Source: CAWARU01 sp963784575 (GTDB lineage Bacteria > Pseudomonadota > Gammaproteobacteria > UBA6186 > Azoamicaceae). From it: a stretch of 64,000 bases of DNA. Where the stretch lies: assembly GCA_963784575.1 (NCBI GenBank), contig CAWARU010000001.1:2108001-2172000 (forward strand), in the 5' to 3' direction. The first letter of the stretch is position 1. Each line of letters begins with the position of its first letter. A program made the position numbers and the translations under genes. Below are positions 1-9,506 of this stretch, piece by piece. The notes below the pieces were generated by a model that was not told the DNA's origin, ran no database searches, and worked only from the letters and a program-made list of their open reading frames with translations.

Positions 1-29
1 TATAAGAAATACAAAGAGTTTTAACAGCC

Positions 30-254
30 ATGAAGCAACATAAAGTTTTAGATGTCCGTAAGCTACTTTGCCCCCTGCCTGTCATCAGAGTAAGTCAGCA
101 AATTAAATTTTTAGAGAAAGGGGATCTCTTAGAAGTATTAGCCACTGACAGAGGGGTATTGTATGACATACCTGCTTGGTGCCGTATTCATGGTTATACT
201 GTCTCCAAAACGTCTGAAATTCGAAATGAAATTCATATCGAAATCGTAGTATAA
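30..254 (+). CDS. TusA/SirA-family sulfurtransferase-like protein
   Basis: A 74-residue protein of TusA size (family members are about 75-85 residues). The signature cysteine lies in a C-P-x-P motif at residues 14-17 (LLCPLP), the site that carries a persulfide in TusA, which relays sulfur for tRNA 2-thiouridine synthesis or other sulfur transfer. The rest fits the small alpha/beta TusA fold, including a GD-L-V/A-TD segment in the middle. It stands 44 bases upstream of glnA on the same strand. Which TusA subgroup it belongs to (true TusA, YedF or another sulfur carrier) cannot be decided by eye, so no symbol is given. The ATG at 30 has only a weak ribosome-binding site. Confidence 0.8.
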   Translation: MKQHKVLDVRKLLCPLPVIRVSQQIKFLEKGDLLEVLATDRGVLYDIPAWCRIHGYTVSKTSEIRNEIHIEIVV

Positions 255-298
255 TTTGAATACTATTTCATTTGCCTAATGGGCAGGGAGGATCTGAT

Positions 299-1711
299 AT
301 GTTATCTATTAAAAAGATATTAGGACTTATCACTGAAAAAAATATCAAATTTGTTGATCTGCGTTTTACCGATACTCGAGGTAAAGAACAACATGTCACC
401 GTGCCTGCTCAAACTGTCGATGAAAATTTTTTCAATGAGGGCAAAATGTTCGATGGTTCTTCCATCGCAGGATGGAAAGAGATCTGTGAATCAGACATGC
501 TATTGATGCCAGATCCAACAACTCCCGTTCTAGATCCCTTCTACAAAGAAATCACTCTAAATATTCGCTGCGATGTGCTGGAACCTATCAACAAGGAGGG
601 TTATGAACGCGACCCGCGTTCTGTGGCAAAAAGAGCAGAGTCTTATCTCGAGTCTACAGGTATTGCTGATAAAATATATTTTGGTCCTGAACCCGAATTT
701 TTTATCCTAGATGATGCGCGTTGGCATATCAGCATGAACAGTGCTTATTATTCGGTAGACTCACATGAAGCAGCTTGGAATTCTGGCAAAGCTATGGAAA
801 AAGGCAATATTGGCCATCGTCCTAATGTGAAAGGGGGCTACTTCCCAGTGCCGCCTGTTGATTCTTCTCAGGATATTAGATCATCCATTTGCTTGATTTT
901 AGAACAGCTCGGCATCAAAGTAGAAGCCCATCATCATGAAGTTGCCACTGGTAATCAAAACGAAATCTCTACACAATATAATTCCCTGGTGAATAAAGCA
1001 GATGAAATTCAACTGTTAAAGTATGTTATCCACAATGTTGCTCATTCTTATGGAAAGACAGCAACTTTCATGCCTAAACCTATTATGGGGGATAATGGCA
1101 ATGGCATGCATTGTCATATTTCACTTGCAAAAAATGGTGAAAATCTTTTCATGGGAAATGGCTATTCGGGCCTTTCTGAAACCGCTTTGTATTTTATTGG
1201 CGGAATATTACATCATGCACGAGCTATTAATGCGTTTACCAATAGCACAACCAACAGTTACAAACGCTTAGTTCCTGGATTCGAAGCGCCGGTACTGTTA
1301 TGTTATTCTGCAAGAAACCGATCCGCTGCAATTCGAATTCCACACGTCGTAAATCCCAAAGGAAGGCGTATTGAAGTTCGTTTCCCAGACGCAGCCACCA
1401 ATCCCTATCTCGCTTTCTCTGCGCTGCTGATGGCAGGCATGAGTGGCATACGGCAAAAAATTCATCCAGGCCCTGCTTTGGACAAGGATTTATATGGTTT
1501 AACAGAGGAAGAAACCAATAAGATTCCGAGGGTCTGCATTTCATTGAATCGCGCTATTGAGGCTTTGGATGAAGACAGGGATTTTCTGAAGGAAGGCGGG
1601 GTTTTCAGTGACGATCTTATTGATGGGTATATTAAGTTGAAGAGGGCTGAAATTAAGCGGCTGCTTGCCACAACCCATCCTGTAGAATTTGAAATGTATT
1701 ATAGTCTGTGA
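299..1711 (+). CDS. glnA: Glutamine synthetase, type I
   Basis: Makes glutamine from glutamate, ammonia and ATP in the cytoplasm. The 470 residues match type I GS length. Visible family motifs: the beta-grasp N-terminus with FDGSSIAGW, the metal-binding GPEPEFF, HHHEVATG, NGNGMHCHISL, RSAAIRIP and RRIEVRFPDAATNPY. The segment LDKDLYGL near the C-terminus holds the tyrosine that is adenylylated by GlnE in proteobacterial GSI-beta, so covalent regulation is possible. I chose the ATG at 299 because a strong GGGAGGA sits just upstream; an in-frame ATG at 272 would add nine residues with no homologous counterpart. A small secreted protein gene follows, a usual neighbour of glnA in gammaproteobacteria. 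Confidence 0.97.
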   Translation: MLSIKKILGLITEKNIKFVDLRFTDTRGKEQHVTVPAQTVDENFFNEGKMFDGSSIAGWKEICESDMLLMPDPTTPVLDPFYKEITLNIRCDVLEPINKEGYERDPRSVAKRAESYLESTGIADKIYFGPEPEFFILDDARWHISMNSAYYSVDSHEAAWNSGKAMEKGNIGHRPNVKGGYFPVPPVDSSQDIRSSICLILEQLGIKVEAHHHEVATGNQNEISTQYNSLVNKADEIQLLKYVIHNVAHSYGKTATFMPKPIMGDNGNGMHCHISLAKNGENLFMGNGYSGLSETALYFIGGILHHARAINAFTNSTTNSYKRLVPGFEAPVLLCYSARNRSAAIRIPHVVNPKGRRIEVRFPDAATNPYLAFSALLMAGMSGIRQKIHPGPALDKDLYGLTEEETNKIPRVCISLNRAIEALDEDRDFLKEGGVFSDDLIDGYIKLKRAEIKRLLATTHPVEFEMYYSL

Positions 1712-1765
1712 GACCCAAAATCCGGATTTTTCGCACTGTATTTACGTTTTTTTAAGGAGAACTTT

Positions 1766-2323
1766 ATGAATTTTAAAAAAAGTTTTAACATAAGTTTAAT
1801 TATATTATTTTCTTTATCTTCAGGGAGTGTTCTTGCAACCCAAACCTTCAGCGATACCTCAAATCAATTATACGAAAAACCACCTGCTAACACGACTATC
1901 ATTAATACCGGACGACCAGCCGCTCCCACAGCGAATCCAAACAATCCCACGTCCACCGCGGCTAAAAAACCTGAGCCAATTCCGCATTATACTATAGAAA
2001 TAACAAGCCCCACTAATGAGCAAACCTTTCAGAGCAATACTATTTCCATCCCTGTCAGTGTAATGGTAACCCCTGAATTGAAGAAGGGAGATCAGGTTGT
2101 TCTTTTTATAGACGGGATGCAATTCAGTGAACCCGGAGACAGCACAACATTCAACACACACCGATTAGACAGAGGCCAGCACACACTACAAGCTAAAGTC
2201 ATTCAAAAAAATGGACCAGGCGCTGAAAGTCCATTGGTTACCATTTTTCAACATCGCTCATCAGCACTTTTGCGGCCAGCCGCGATACAACCTTTAATTC
2301 CATTTGGTGTAGTACAGGCCTAG
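1766..2323 (+). CDS. Small exported protein downstream of glnA (DUF4124-like)
   Basis: 185 residues with a clear Sec signal peptide (basic start, hydrophobic core, cleavage near SVLA-TQ at about residue 24). After the signal comes a short piece resembling the DUF4124 N-terminus (TFSDTSNQLYEKPP), then a Pro/Ala/Thr-rich linker (about 45-75) and an Ig-like beta domain (about 76-160: ITSPTNEQTF ... VLFIDGM ... LDRGQHTL). DUF4124 proteins commonly follow glnA in gammaproteobacteria, which supports this reading. The protein is probably periplasmic or envelope-associated; the function is unknown. The start has a good AAGGAG about six bases upstream. Confidence 0.65.
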   Translation: MNFKKSFNISLIILFSLSSGSVLATQTFSDTSNQLYEKPPANTTIINTGRPAAPTANPNNPTSTAAKKPEPIPHYTIEITSPTNEQTFQSNTISIPVSVMVTPELKKGDQVVLFIDGMQFSEPGDSTTFNTHRLDRGQHTLQAKVIQKNGPGAESPLVTIFQHRSSALLRPAAIQPLIPFGVVQA

Positions 2324-2353
2324 TTTGTGGTAGCGGACCCAGTAGGATTCGCT

Positions 2354-3435
2354 CTACAGGGTCTGGACATTATTTTTTCCTGCAGATTTAGCCTTATATA
2401 AGGCTAAATCCACCCTTTTAAAGGTTTCATCCACAGTTTCCGAGGGCTTATAAAAAGTAGCTCCTATACTCATTGTTAGTTGAAGTGTAGGTTGTCCCAA
2501 GGTTTGCTTTATTTCTTCAATTATGGCTTTAACGTCATTAATGACGGAATTCAAGAGTTTTTCATCTGCGTCCGGTAAGATAATGATGAATTCCTCGCCG
2601 CCAATTCTGCCAAAGAAATTTCCTTTCTTGAGTGATTTGGCTATTTTGATGCAAAAATTCTTGATGATCTTGTCACCGAACTCCCGGCCAAATTCTGCAT
2701 TTACTTTTTTGAATTCATCAATATCCAAAAGGCATATGGTTTGGCAGAGCTTACTTCTACCAAAGTTTTGTGCTGCTCAAAGATGTCAAAAACGCCGCGC
2801 CAAGCCTGCACTTCTGAAACTTCATCTAACATCATACCTTCTGATAAGCGAGTTAATTCTTTCCTTAAAGCGCCGTTTTCTGCCTGCATTTTTTGCCTAG
2901 AACTTGCAAGCTCAGCAGCAACCATTGAAAAGCAAAGTGTAACCAAGCTGTATCCCAATAAAATTAATATTTCAGCTCTTAATAAAAAAACGGGTAGCCG
3001 GTATGATAGAATGAAAAAAATGATAGCATACACAATCACCGAATAAATGGCGATGAAATTAAATTGCCGCCATGTCAGTTGAAACCATCCAAACATAAAA
3101 GCCAGAAATCCCAACATCAATAAGACCGGCCGAAGCAAAATATCTGCAAAATATACTGTGATCATCAGACAGGTGATGCCCCAAACCAACATAGGCAAAG
3201 TAAGATTATGATCGGGTAATTTTCGGTTCAAACCCGTAATGACCAAAAATGGAAAGAGTAGGTGGATCAGCCAGAAAACTCCAAACAATATGATAAATTC
3301 TGGCAGAGTTAGCCGAAGATAACCTTGTTCCCGAAGTGAAAAACAAAAAAAAGTATGCAATACCGCAACGATTAAGGCTATTGAGATCCTGCGCAACCTA
3401 ATCTGTTGATACTCATCCAAATCAAGCATAAGCAC
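2354..3435 (-). pseudogene. Membrane GGDEF (diguanylate cyclase) gene with a frameshift
   Basis: Two overlapping reading frames together form one membrane-anchored diguanylate cyclase. The 5' part (3435 to about 2730) encodes about six hydrophobic segments, then a short helical linker (residues about 185-225). The 3' part (about 2740 to 2354) encodes the GGDEF domain with LLDIDEFKKVNAEFG, the active-site GGEEF in RIGGEEF, and the usual end LALYKAKSAGKN. The frame changes around 2725-2745, where the first frame reads KPYAF and runs to a stop while the second frame reads CLLDIDEF; restoring one base would join them. Intact, it would make cyclic di-GMP. It is either a recent pseudogene or a sequencing error. 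It ends upstream-facing away from pilU, with no overlap. Confidence 0.75.
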
Positions 3436-3441
3436 AGCTCA

Positions 3442-4539
3442 TCATTCCAGTACCCTGAAGTCACCACCTTCGCTGGTACCTTGACTTAACTTAATCTTGA
3501 GGCGCACTTCATTTTCAGAATCAGCATACTTCAATGCCGATTCATAGCTGATCTTGCCATCAATGTATAGCCTGAAGAGAGCATCATCAAAAGTTTGCAT
3601 CCCAAGCTCGGTAGATCTCGACATAAATTCTTTTAGGACATCTACTTCACCTTTCCTGATATGGTCTGAAATGACTGGCGTATTGATGAGTATCTCAACC
3701 GCAGGAACCCGCCCGCTGCCATCCTTGGTGGGAATGATTAACTGTGCCACAATTGCTTTCAAATTCAGCGATAAATCCATCCACAATTGCTTCAATTGGC
3801 TGTCTAAAAAAAAGCTTGCTATCCTATCTAAGGCTTGACTGGCATTATTTGCATGCAAAGTAGCCAAACAAAGATGCCCGGTCTCAGCAAAAGCAAGAGC
3901 ATATTGCATGACTTCCTTGGATCTTATCTCACCAATTAATATCACATCGGGGGCCTGGCGTAAGGAGTTTTTCAAAGCAATCTCGAAGGAATTTGTATCG
4001 ATGCCAACCTCTCTTTGTGTGATGATGCATTTTCGATGCTCATGAATAAATTCGATTGGATCTTCAATACTGATGATATGGCCGCTCGCCATTTCATTGC
4101 GATGCCCAATCATTGCAGCAAGCGTAGTACTCTTTCCTGTGCCAGTGCCGCCCACCAAAAGAACCAAACCGCGCTTCACTAGGGCAAAGTCATTTAAGAT
4201 TGGCGGAAGATTCAATGCTTCGACGGTTGGAATCTCTGTTTCAATACGCCGCAATACAGCGCCGTGTTGTAAACGCTGCTGAAATGCGCTCACTCGAAAA
4301 CGTCCTAACTCGGGACGATAAATGGCAAAATTTAATTCGTGAGTTTCTTGGAATTTTTGGACGTCTCGCTCATTCAACATTGATTTTATTTCTGCGTCAA
4401 TTTGATCAGCCGTGAGCGGCTCTTCAGAGATCTTCACAATTGATCCATGTACTTTAATGCTTGGCGGCATTCCAACGGTCAAGAAGAGATCTGAGCCTTT
4501 TTTTTCTATCATTTTTTTTAGCCAATCATTCAAAGACAT
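3442..4539 (-). CDS. pilU: Type IV pilus retraction ATPase PilU
   Basis: 365-residue hexameric secretion ATPase of the PilT/PilU family. It starts MSLNDWLKKMIEKKGSDLFL, typical of PilU, has Walker A GGTGTGKST (about residues 130-138), the Asp box ISIEDPIEF, Walker B VILIGEIR and the His box TGHLCLATLH. PilU assists PilT in depolymerising type IV pili at the inner membrane. It lies 11 bases downstream of pilT on the same strand, so the two are cotranscribed. The C-terminus is longer than in PilT, also as in PilU. No missing catalytic residue is seen. Confidence 0.93.
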   Translation of the reverse strand: MSLNDWLKKMIEKKGSDLFLTVGMPPSIKVHGSIVKISEEPLTADQIDAEIKSMLNERDVQKFQETHELNFAIYRPELGRFRVSAFQQRLQHGAVLRRIETEIPTVEALNLPPILNDFALVKRGLVLLVGGTGTGKSTTLAAMIGHRNEMASGHIISIEDPIEFIHEHRKCIITQREVGIDTNSFEIALKNSLRQAPDVILIGEIRSKEVMQYALAFAETGHLCLATLHANNASQALDRIASFFLDSQLKQLWMDLSLNLKAIVAQLIIPTKDGSGRVPAVEILINTPVISDHIRKGEVDVLKEFMSRSTELGMQTFDDALFRLYIDGKISYESALKYADSENEVRLKIKLSQGTSEGGDFRVLE

Positions 4540-4550
4540 GATGACCTCAT

Positions 4551-5588
4551 CTAATTAAATAAATCTTTATTCTCTGCTTTTGCTTTCGCATCCTTTGCGC
4601 TGACAAGATTTTTTTGAACCAAATCTTGCAAAGCTTGATCTAAAGTTTGCATGCCAACAGATTTTCCTGTTTGTATCGCTGAATACATCTGAGCTATTTT
4701 TGCCTCGCGGATAAGGTTACGTATCGCTGGCGTACAGATCATTATTTCATGAGCCGCTATTCTTCCTCCTGCTAAATTCTTGAGTAATGTTTGAGAAATT
4801 ACAGCTCTTAAGGCTTCAGACAACATGGCGCGAACCATTTCCTTTTCTTCTCCAGGGAACACATCCACAATACGATCGATGGTTTTAGCGGCAGAAGTGG
4901 TATGCAGCGTGCCAAAGACTAAATGACCCGTCTCTGCAGCCGTCAACGCAAGCCGTATTGTTTCTAAATCGCGCATTTCACCCACCAAGATGACATCAGG
5001 GTCTTCTCGCAAGGCTGAGCGCAATGCTTCTGCAAACCCCCGCGTGTCTCGAAAGACTTCTCGTTGATTAATAAGACATTTTTTGCTGGCATGAACGAAT
5101 TCGATGGGATCTTCAATGGTGATGATGTGATCATTCTTATTTGCATTGATATAATCAATCATTGCTGCGAGCGTGGTACTCTTACCGGAACCGGTCGGCC
5201 CCGTCACCAAAACGATGCCTCTCGGATTATCAGAGACATCCTTGAAAATTTTGGGAGCATTCAATTCTTCTAAGCTTAAGACGTGGGAAGGAATAGTACG
5301 AAATACGCCTCCTGCGCCCCGATGTTGATTAAAAATATTGACGCGAAACCGTGCTAAATTAGGAATTTCAAACGAAAAATCTGTTTCTAAAAATTCTTCA
5401 TAATTTTTTCGTTGTTTATCTGTTAAAATTTGATAAATTAAGTCATGCACTTGTTTGTGATCTAGTGGTGGTAGGTCAATCCTTCGCATATCCCCATCAA
5501 CCCGAATCATGGGAGGCATACCTGCAGACAAATGCAAATCCGAGGCTTTATTTTTTACACCAAATGCGAGTAGTTCTGTAATGTCCAT
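4551..5588 (-). CDS. pilT: Type IV pilus retraction ATPase PilT
   Basis: 345-residue motor that retracts type IV pili (twitching, DNA uptake). Motifs: Walker A GPTGSGKST, Asp box ITIEDPIEF, Walker B VILVGEMRD, His box TGHLVFGTLHTTSA and the PilT-specific C-terminal AIRNLIRE, needed for retraction in studied PilT proteins. Together with pilU downstream it forms a two-gene unit. It is divergent from yggS-proC, the classical gammaproteobacterial arrangement. The 150-base divergent region 5589-5740 must hold both promoters. Other pilus assembly genes are not in this window, so the presence of a full pilus is not shown here. Confidence 0.96.
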   Translation of the reverse strand: MDITELLAFGVKNKASDLHLSAGMPPMIRVDGDMRRIDLPPLDHKQVHDLIYQILTDKQRKNYEEFLETDFSFEIPNLARFRVNIFNQHRGAGGVFRTIPSHVLSLEELNAPKIFKDVSDNPRGIVLVTGPTGSGKSTTLAAMIDYINANKNDHIITIEDPIEFVHASKKCLINQREVFRDTRGFAEALRSALREDPDVILVGEMRDLETIRLALTAAETGHLVFGTLHTTSAAKTIDRIVDVFPGEEKEMVRAMLSEALRAVISQTLLKNLAGGRIAAHEIMICTPAIRNLIREAKIAQMYSAIQTGKSVGMQTLDQALQDLVQKNLVSAKDAKAKAENKDLFN

Positions 5589-5740
5589 TTAGGGTCCCTT
5601 GTTTATGTTAATTAACTATATAAGTATAGTCTCTGCAAATCTGACCTATGAGCCTACAAACTATGAGCTACAAGTAGTTACAGTGAATTTCGCAAACACT
5701 CCTAGTGTAATGACAGAAACAATAAAATTTGGAAACTACG

Positions 5741-6484
5741 ATGTTAAATAAGCAGATTCAATCCCTACTTAATAAAATCGAAGAGATTAAGGCTGAAGCT
5801 TCACGATCAAAAGATAAAATCACAGTAGTAGCTGTCAGCAAAGGACAGCCGCTTGAAAAAATAAAGAAAGCGATAAGTTTAGACATTCGAAATTTTGGAG
5901 AAAATTATGTGCAAGAGGCAATCCTGAAGATTCGACAACTTTCTCAAGATGTACATCAAGATGTAAATCAAGATATGAATCTATCGTTAGATACAAAAAA
6001 TCTGTACTGGCATTTTATTGGCAGAATTCAATCTAATAAAACCAAAGATATTGCTACCCATTTCGATTTTGTTCAAAGTCTCGAGACCTTCAAGCATGCA
6101 AAGCTGCTCAATGATGCAAGACCAAAAGAAAAAAAGCCCTTAAATATCTGTGTTCAAGTAAACTTGCCTGAAATCACTCATCCCGCGGGTGTATTGTCAA
6201 CAGAACTATTTCAATTTATAGATGCTTTGATGCCACTAGAACGACTTAAAATTCGAGGGCTGATGTTTATATTACAAGAGAATATTTCCTCTGCAACTCT
6301 TGACCAACAACGAAGTGCCTATAAAAAATGTTATGAACTATTCCAATCGCTTAAAAGCAGCTATCCATTTCTGGATACTTTATCCATGGGAATGTCGCAA
6401 GATTTTGAGGCTGCAATCTTGGAGGGTTCTACAATGCTTCGGATTGGAACCGCTTTATTTGGCGCAAGAAGTGGTCAGATTTAA
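5741..6484 (+). CDS. yggS: YggS/PLPHP family PLP-binding protein
   Basis: 247-residue pyridoxal-phosphate homeostasis protein with a single TIM-barrel domain and no known catalytic activity; it keeps the PLP and amino-acid pools balanced. Family marks: the PLP lysine in VAVSK, FGENYVQEA, WHFIGRIQSNK, the SMGMSQDFEAAI phosphate-binding region and GSTMLRIGTALFG near the end. The ATG at 5741 is preferred over an in-frame TTG at 5729 because it aligns with the family and has GGAAA upstream. An acidic insertion rich in DV/DVNQD (around residues 70-85) precedes the conserved WHFIGR. It is followed by proC 85 bases downstream, the common yggS-proC pair. Confidence 0.92.
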   Translation: MLNKQIQSLLNKIEEIKAEASRSKDKITVVAVSKGQPLEKIKKAISLDIRNFGENYVQEAILKIRQLSQDVHQDVNQDMNLSLDTKNLYWHFIGRIQSNKTKDIATHFDFVQSLETFKHAKLLNDARPKEKKPLNICVQVNLPEITHPAGVLSTELFQFIDALMPLERLKIRGLMFILQENISSATLDQQRSAYKKCYELFQSLKSSYPFLDTLSMGMSQDFEAAILEGSTMLRIGTALFGARSGQI

Positions 6485-6569
6485 CCCTTTTCCTTCCCCC
6501 TATCCACGTTTATGCCACTTTTATGATAGAATTATAGATACTAACAAAGTTCAAAATTAGGATCAGAGT

Positions 6570-7397
6570 ATGGAAAACACTATCATCAGCTTCATTGGTG
6601 GCGGCAATATGGCGACAAGTCTCATTACAGGACTCATCGACAGTGGGTTTGAAAAACAAAACATCTGGGTATCCGATCCTAATCCAGAAAAACTGGAGCG
6701 ATTCAAATCCAAACTGCATATCAATGTTTCAAAATCTAATGCCGATGCTGCAGAGAAAGCAAATGTTCTGGTACTTGCTATTAAACCTCAAGACATAAAA
6801 AAAGTTGCACAAGATATCAAAGCTATTACAGATACGAAAAAGCCTTTGATTATCTCCATCGCTGGAGCCATCACCACAACTCAGCTCAATCGATGGCTTG
6901 GTGCAGAGATTCCGATCGTCAGAGCGATGCCCAATACCCCGGCACTATTACGTGCAGGTGCTACAGCGCTTTATGCCAATAGCAAAACCAGTGATGAACA
7001 AAGAAACTTGGCAGAATCCATTCTTCGTGCGGTTGGCGTTATTGTTTGGGTGGCTCATGAACATGAAATGGAAATTGTGTCCGCACTATCGGGATCTGGA
7101 CCTGCCTATTTCTTCTATATTATGGAAGCTCTTCAAGAAGCTGCTCTAGAGTTAGGACTCTCCAGAGATGCTGCAAGAATTTTGACCCTGCAAACTGCGC
7201 TTGGTGCATCTCGTATGGCTTTAGAAAGTGATATCCCGTTAGACTTACTGATAAAGCGTGTGGCTTCACCTGGAGGCACTACGGAAAGAGGGCTTGAATC
7301 TCTGGAAAAAGGCGGGATTATAAATATTCTCAAAAATGCCCTGAAAGCCACAAAGGAGCGAGGGGAAGAAATCAGCCATCATTTTGATTCAAACTAA
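6570..7397 (+). CDS. proC: Pyrroline-5-carboxylate reductase
   Basis: Last step of proline biosynthesis: NAD(P)H-dependent reduction of pyrroline-5-carboxylate to L-proline. 275 residues, the usual length. N-terminal Rossmann motif IGGGNMATSL, then VRAMPNTPALL, the C-terminal dimer-domain signature SGSGPAYFFYIMEAL and the ASPGGTTERGLESL motif of the active site. A good ribosome-binding site (AGGATCAG) precedes the ATG. It is probably transcribed with yggS. A dispersed repeat element begins about 10 bases after its stop. Confidence 0.96.
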   Translation: MENTIISFIGGGNMATSLITGLIDSGFEKQNIWVSDPNPEKLERFKSKLHINVSKSNADAAEKANVLVLAIKPQDIKKVAQDIKAITDTKKPLIISIAGAITTTQLNRWLGAEIPIVRAMPNTPALLRAGATALYANSKTSDEQRNLAESILRAVGVIVWVAHEHEMEIVSALSGSGPAYFFYIMEALQEAALELGLSRDAARILTLQTALGASRMALESDIPLDLLIKRVASPGGTTERGLESLEKGGIINILKNALKATKERGEEISHHFDSN

Positions 7398-7407
7398 GCA
7401 ACCTCCT

Positions 7408-7564
7408 GGCACTGCCCCTGAACGCCCATCTTCTGACTCGCGCCGTCCATGGCGCTCACCCTTCGGGCGCACCAGTAGGTGCGCCCAAAAAGGCTGTCCT
7501 GCCGTTTTGTGCCTAAAAGTCTTCCCGTTTTGACTAATTTCAAGCGGGAGACCTTGAACAGTTA
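7408..7564 (-). repeat. Modular hairpin repeat, copy A
   Basis: Read on the minus strand this shares both ends with the elements at 19896 and 45321: a left end of the type ACTGTTCAAGGT...CCCGCTT...GTCAAAACGGGAAGACTT and a right end AAGATGGGCGTTC...GGGCAGTGC. The middle differs from the other copies: instead of the AT-rich stem it holds a GC-rich hairpin (GGGCGCACC, loop TACT, GGTGCGCCC). It fills most of the gap between proC and the ABC exporter. The remaining stretch 7565-7703 is AT-rich and presumably carries the promoter of the downstream gene; I see nothing else in it. Confidence 0.75.
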
Positions 7565-7703
7565 CTAGTCATTTATGGATAAATTTCATTCAAATCTTAT
7601 TGTTTTTTTCTAAATATTATGCTAATTTCGGGTCTGTGTTCTAAATCTAGGGGTATTCATCTTTAATACAATTAATCCAACTAATCAAGCTAATTCCGCA
7701 ATT

Positions 7704-9506
7704 ATGAGCCAAAGCTTCAATTTTAATAATTTTAAAAAAACTTTCCAATTATTCATCCCGCATCTGACGAGTAATGCTTCCTCGCGAAGACGTTGCGGAG
7801 CTGCAGTATCACTCATCATATTGGATATTATCGCTTCAAGCCTCGTGCCTTATTTTGCTAAAAACATAGTAGATTCACTCACGGTTAGTCTTGCTGCAAG
7901 CTTCGCTGTGAGCCTCATACTCCTTTGTATTTTTTGGACATTCGAAAAAATTGCAGAACATGCTCAGGAAATCATATTTTTCCCCTGCATCAATAACAGC
8001 ATCCGCGGTATTACTCGCGCAGTAGTTGATCATATCCATAAAATTCCCTTGCAATCCTATCAAACACTCTCAATGCCAGAGGTCTTAAGCTGCATAAAAA
8101 GAATCAGTATGAGCAGTCGGAATTTTTTCCGAGTTCTTTTTCTCTTGGCTTTTCCAACCACCATAAAATTATTAATAGCTGCATTTGTTACTTTAAAACT
8201 TGGCTGGTTAGGCTTGCTCTTAATTCCTAGCTATTTAATTTGCATCACCAGTCTTTATAAGGGAACCCAGTGGTATATGCGAGCTCGAGAACAAGCCTGG
8301 GAAATCAGTGATACTGTCACAATGCGGGTCAATGATAGCATCGCCAATACTAAAATTATTCGACCCTCCATGAGTTTTGAAATGGATTCCATTCAAAATT
8401 TGCTCGATGAAGAAGCCAGACTCTGGTATCGTTCCAATACACGCTTGCATTTGGTCCATATATTCATTGGCATGCTGTTGGGATTAACCTTATTGATCAT
8501 CCTTTATGCCGCGATTGTCGCTATCCAGCAAGGTACCCTTACTTTAGGAGATTTTGTTTTAATAAAAGGCCAACTTATTGCAGCATTCCTTCCCTTAAAA
8601 AAATTATCGATAGAATTTCGGCAAATGGCCGAGGCAACCATCGACATCAGTAAGATAATTAAAATTTTTGACATTCCAAAACTGGATGTTAAGAAAACTG
8701 AAACAGCGCATGGGTTTTTGAGTCAGAGCACAGGAGAACGCGGCCTTGAACTTAAGGATATTTCATTTGAATATGATGATCGCTCTCCCATTTTTTCTGG
8801 GCTTTCCTATCACATCAAAGCAGGTGAGAAATTTGTGATCATGGGAGAGAATGGTACAGGGAAATCGACTCTCGCCTGCCTCCTTGGCGGGCTTTATAAG
8901 CCTTCAAAGGGGGAAGTTACTATCGATGGAATTCCTCTACAGCACTATTCCGAGGCATTACTTGCCAGAAAAATTCATTGTATCCCCCAAGATCTCAGAC
9001 TTTTCAACTTGAGCCTCTATGATAATCTCAGTCACGGCACTGCAAAGATTTCAAAGCAAGCGCTGGATGAGGCCATAGAACTTATGGAAATTGATTCCAT
9101 CATCCGACAATTAAAACACGGCTTACACACCCGAATCGGAGAAATGGGCATCAGACTCTCTGGCGGAGAAAAACAGCGCGTCGCACTGGCTCGTGCCTAT
9201 TTACAAAATCCAAATATCTTGGTGTGTGATGAAACATTGCAATCACTTACAATAGAAGGCGAGACGAGAATTCTCTCGCATTTGTCTCAAAAAATTGAAA
9301 CGATCATTGTGGTTTCGCATCGGAAATGCCTATTTCCCCTGATGAATCGGGTTCTAGAAATCAGAAATGGCAAGCTTCTCGAGTGCGGGACAGAGTCGGT
9401 TTTAAAGTCAGGAGAATTAAAACAGAGGGCATCAAAACAGCGGTCAATAGAAAGAGTAGAAGGATCAGAAATTGTTGACAATGAGGTTCTAGATGTCATC
9501 CTCTAA
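7704..9506 (+). CDS. ABC exporter (fused permease and ATPase)
   Basis: 600-residue half-transporter of the MsbA/multidrug-exporter type. An N-terminal membrane domain of about six hydrophobic segments (about residues 20-320) is followed by the nucleotide-binding domain (about 355-580) with Walker A GENGTGKST, signature LSGGEKQRVALARA, Walker B NILVCDE and the H-loop VVSHR. The D-loop region reads CDETLQSL instead of the common DEATSAL, a mild departure. The substrate cannot be read from sequence; lipid or peptide export are possibilities. It overlaps hemW by 14 bases, so the two genes are probably translated from one transcript. A basic tail of about 35 residues (KQRASKQRS) extends past the ATPase domain. 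Confidence 0.9.
   Translation: MSQSFNFNNFKKTFQLFIPHLTSNASSRRRCGAAVSLIILDIIASSLVPYFAKNIVDSLTVSLAASFAVSLILLCIFWTFEKIAEHAQEIIFFPCINNSIRGITRAVVDHIHKIPLQSYQTLSMPEVLSCIKRISMSSRNFFRVLFLLAFPTTIKLLIAAFVTLKLGWLGLLLIPSYLICITSLYKGTQWYMRAREQAWEISDTVTMRVNDSIANTKIIRPSMSFEMDSIQNLLDEEARLWYRSNTRLHLVHIFIGMLLGLTLLIILYAAIVAIQQGTLTLGDFVLIKGQLIAAFLPLKKLSIEFRQMAEATIDISKIIKIFDIPKLDVKKTETAHGFLSQSTGERGLELKDISFEYDDRSPIFSGLSYHIKAGEKFVIMGENGTGKSTLACLLGGLYKPSKGEVTIDGIPLQHYSEALLARKIHCIPQDLRLFNLSLYDNLSHGTAKISKQALDEAIELMEIDSIIRQLKHGLHTRIGEMGIRLSGGEKQRVALARAYLQNPNILVCDETLQSLTIEGETRILSHLSQKIETIIVVSHRKCLFPLMNRVLEIRNGKLLECGTESVLKSGELKQRASKQRSIERVEGSEIVDNEVLDVIL

Noticed and set aside
1236..1671. Antisense reading frames inside glnA
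   Set aside because: They mirror the conserved glnA codons and have no start signals or family resemblance; typical shadow frames.
1712..1750. Terminator after glnA
   Set aside because: AAAATCCGGATTTT is a perfect palindrome but leaves no loop and the T-run lies too far away; not convincing.
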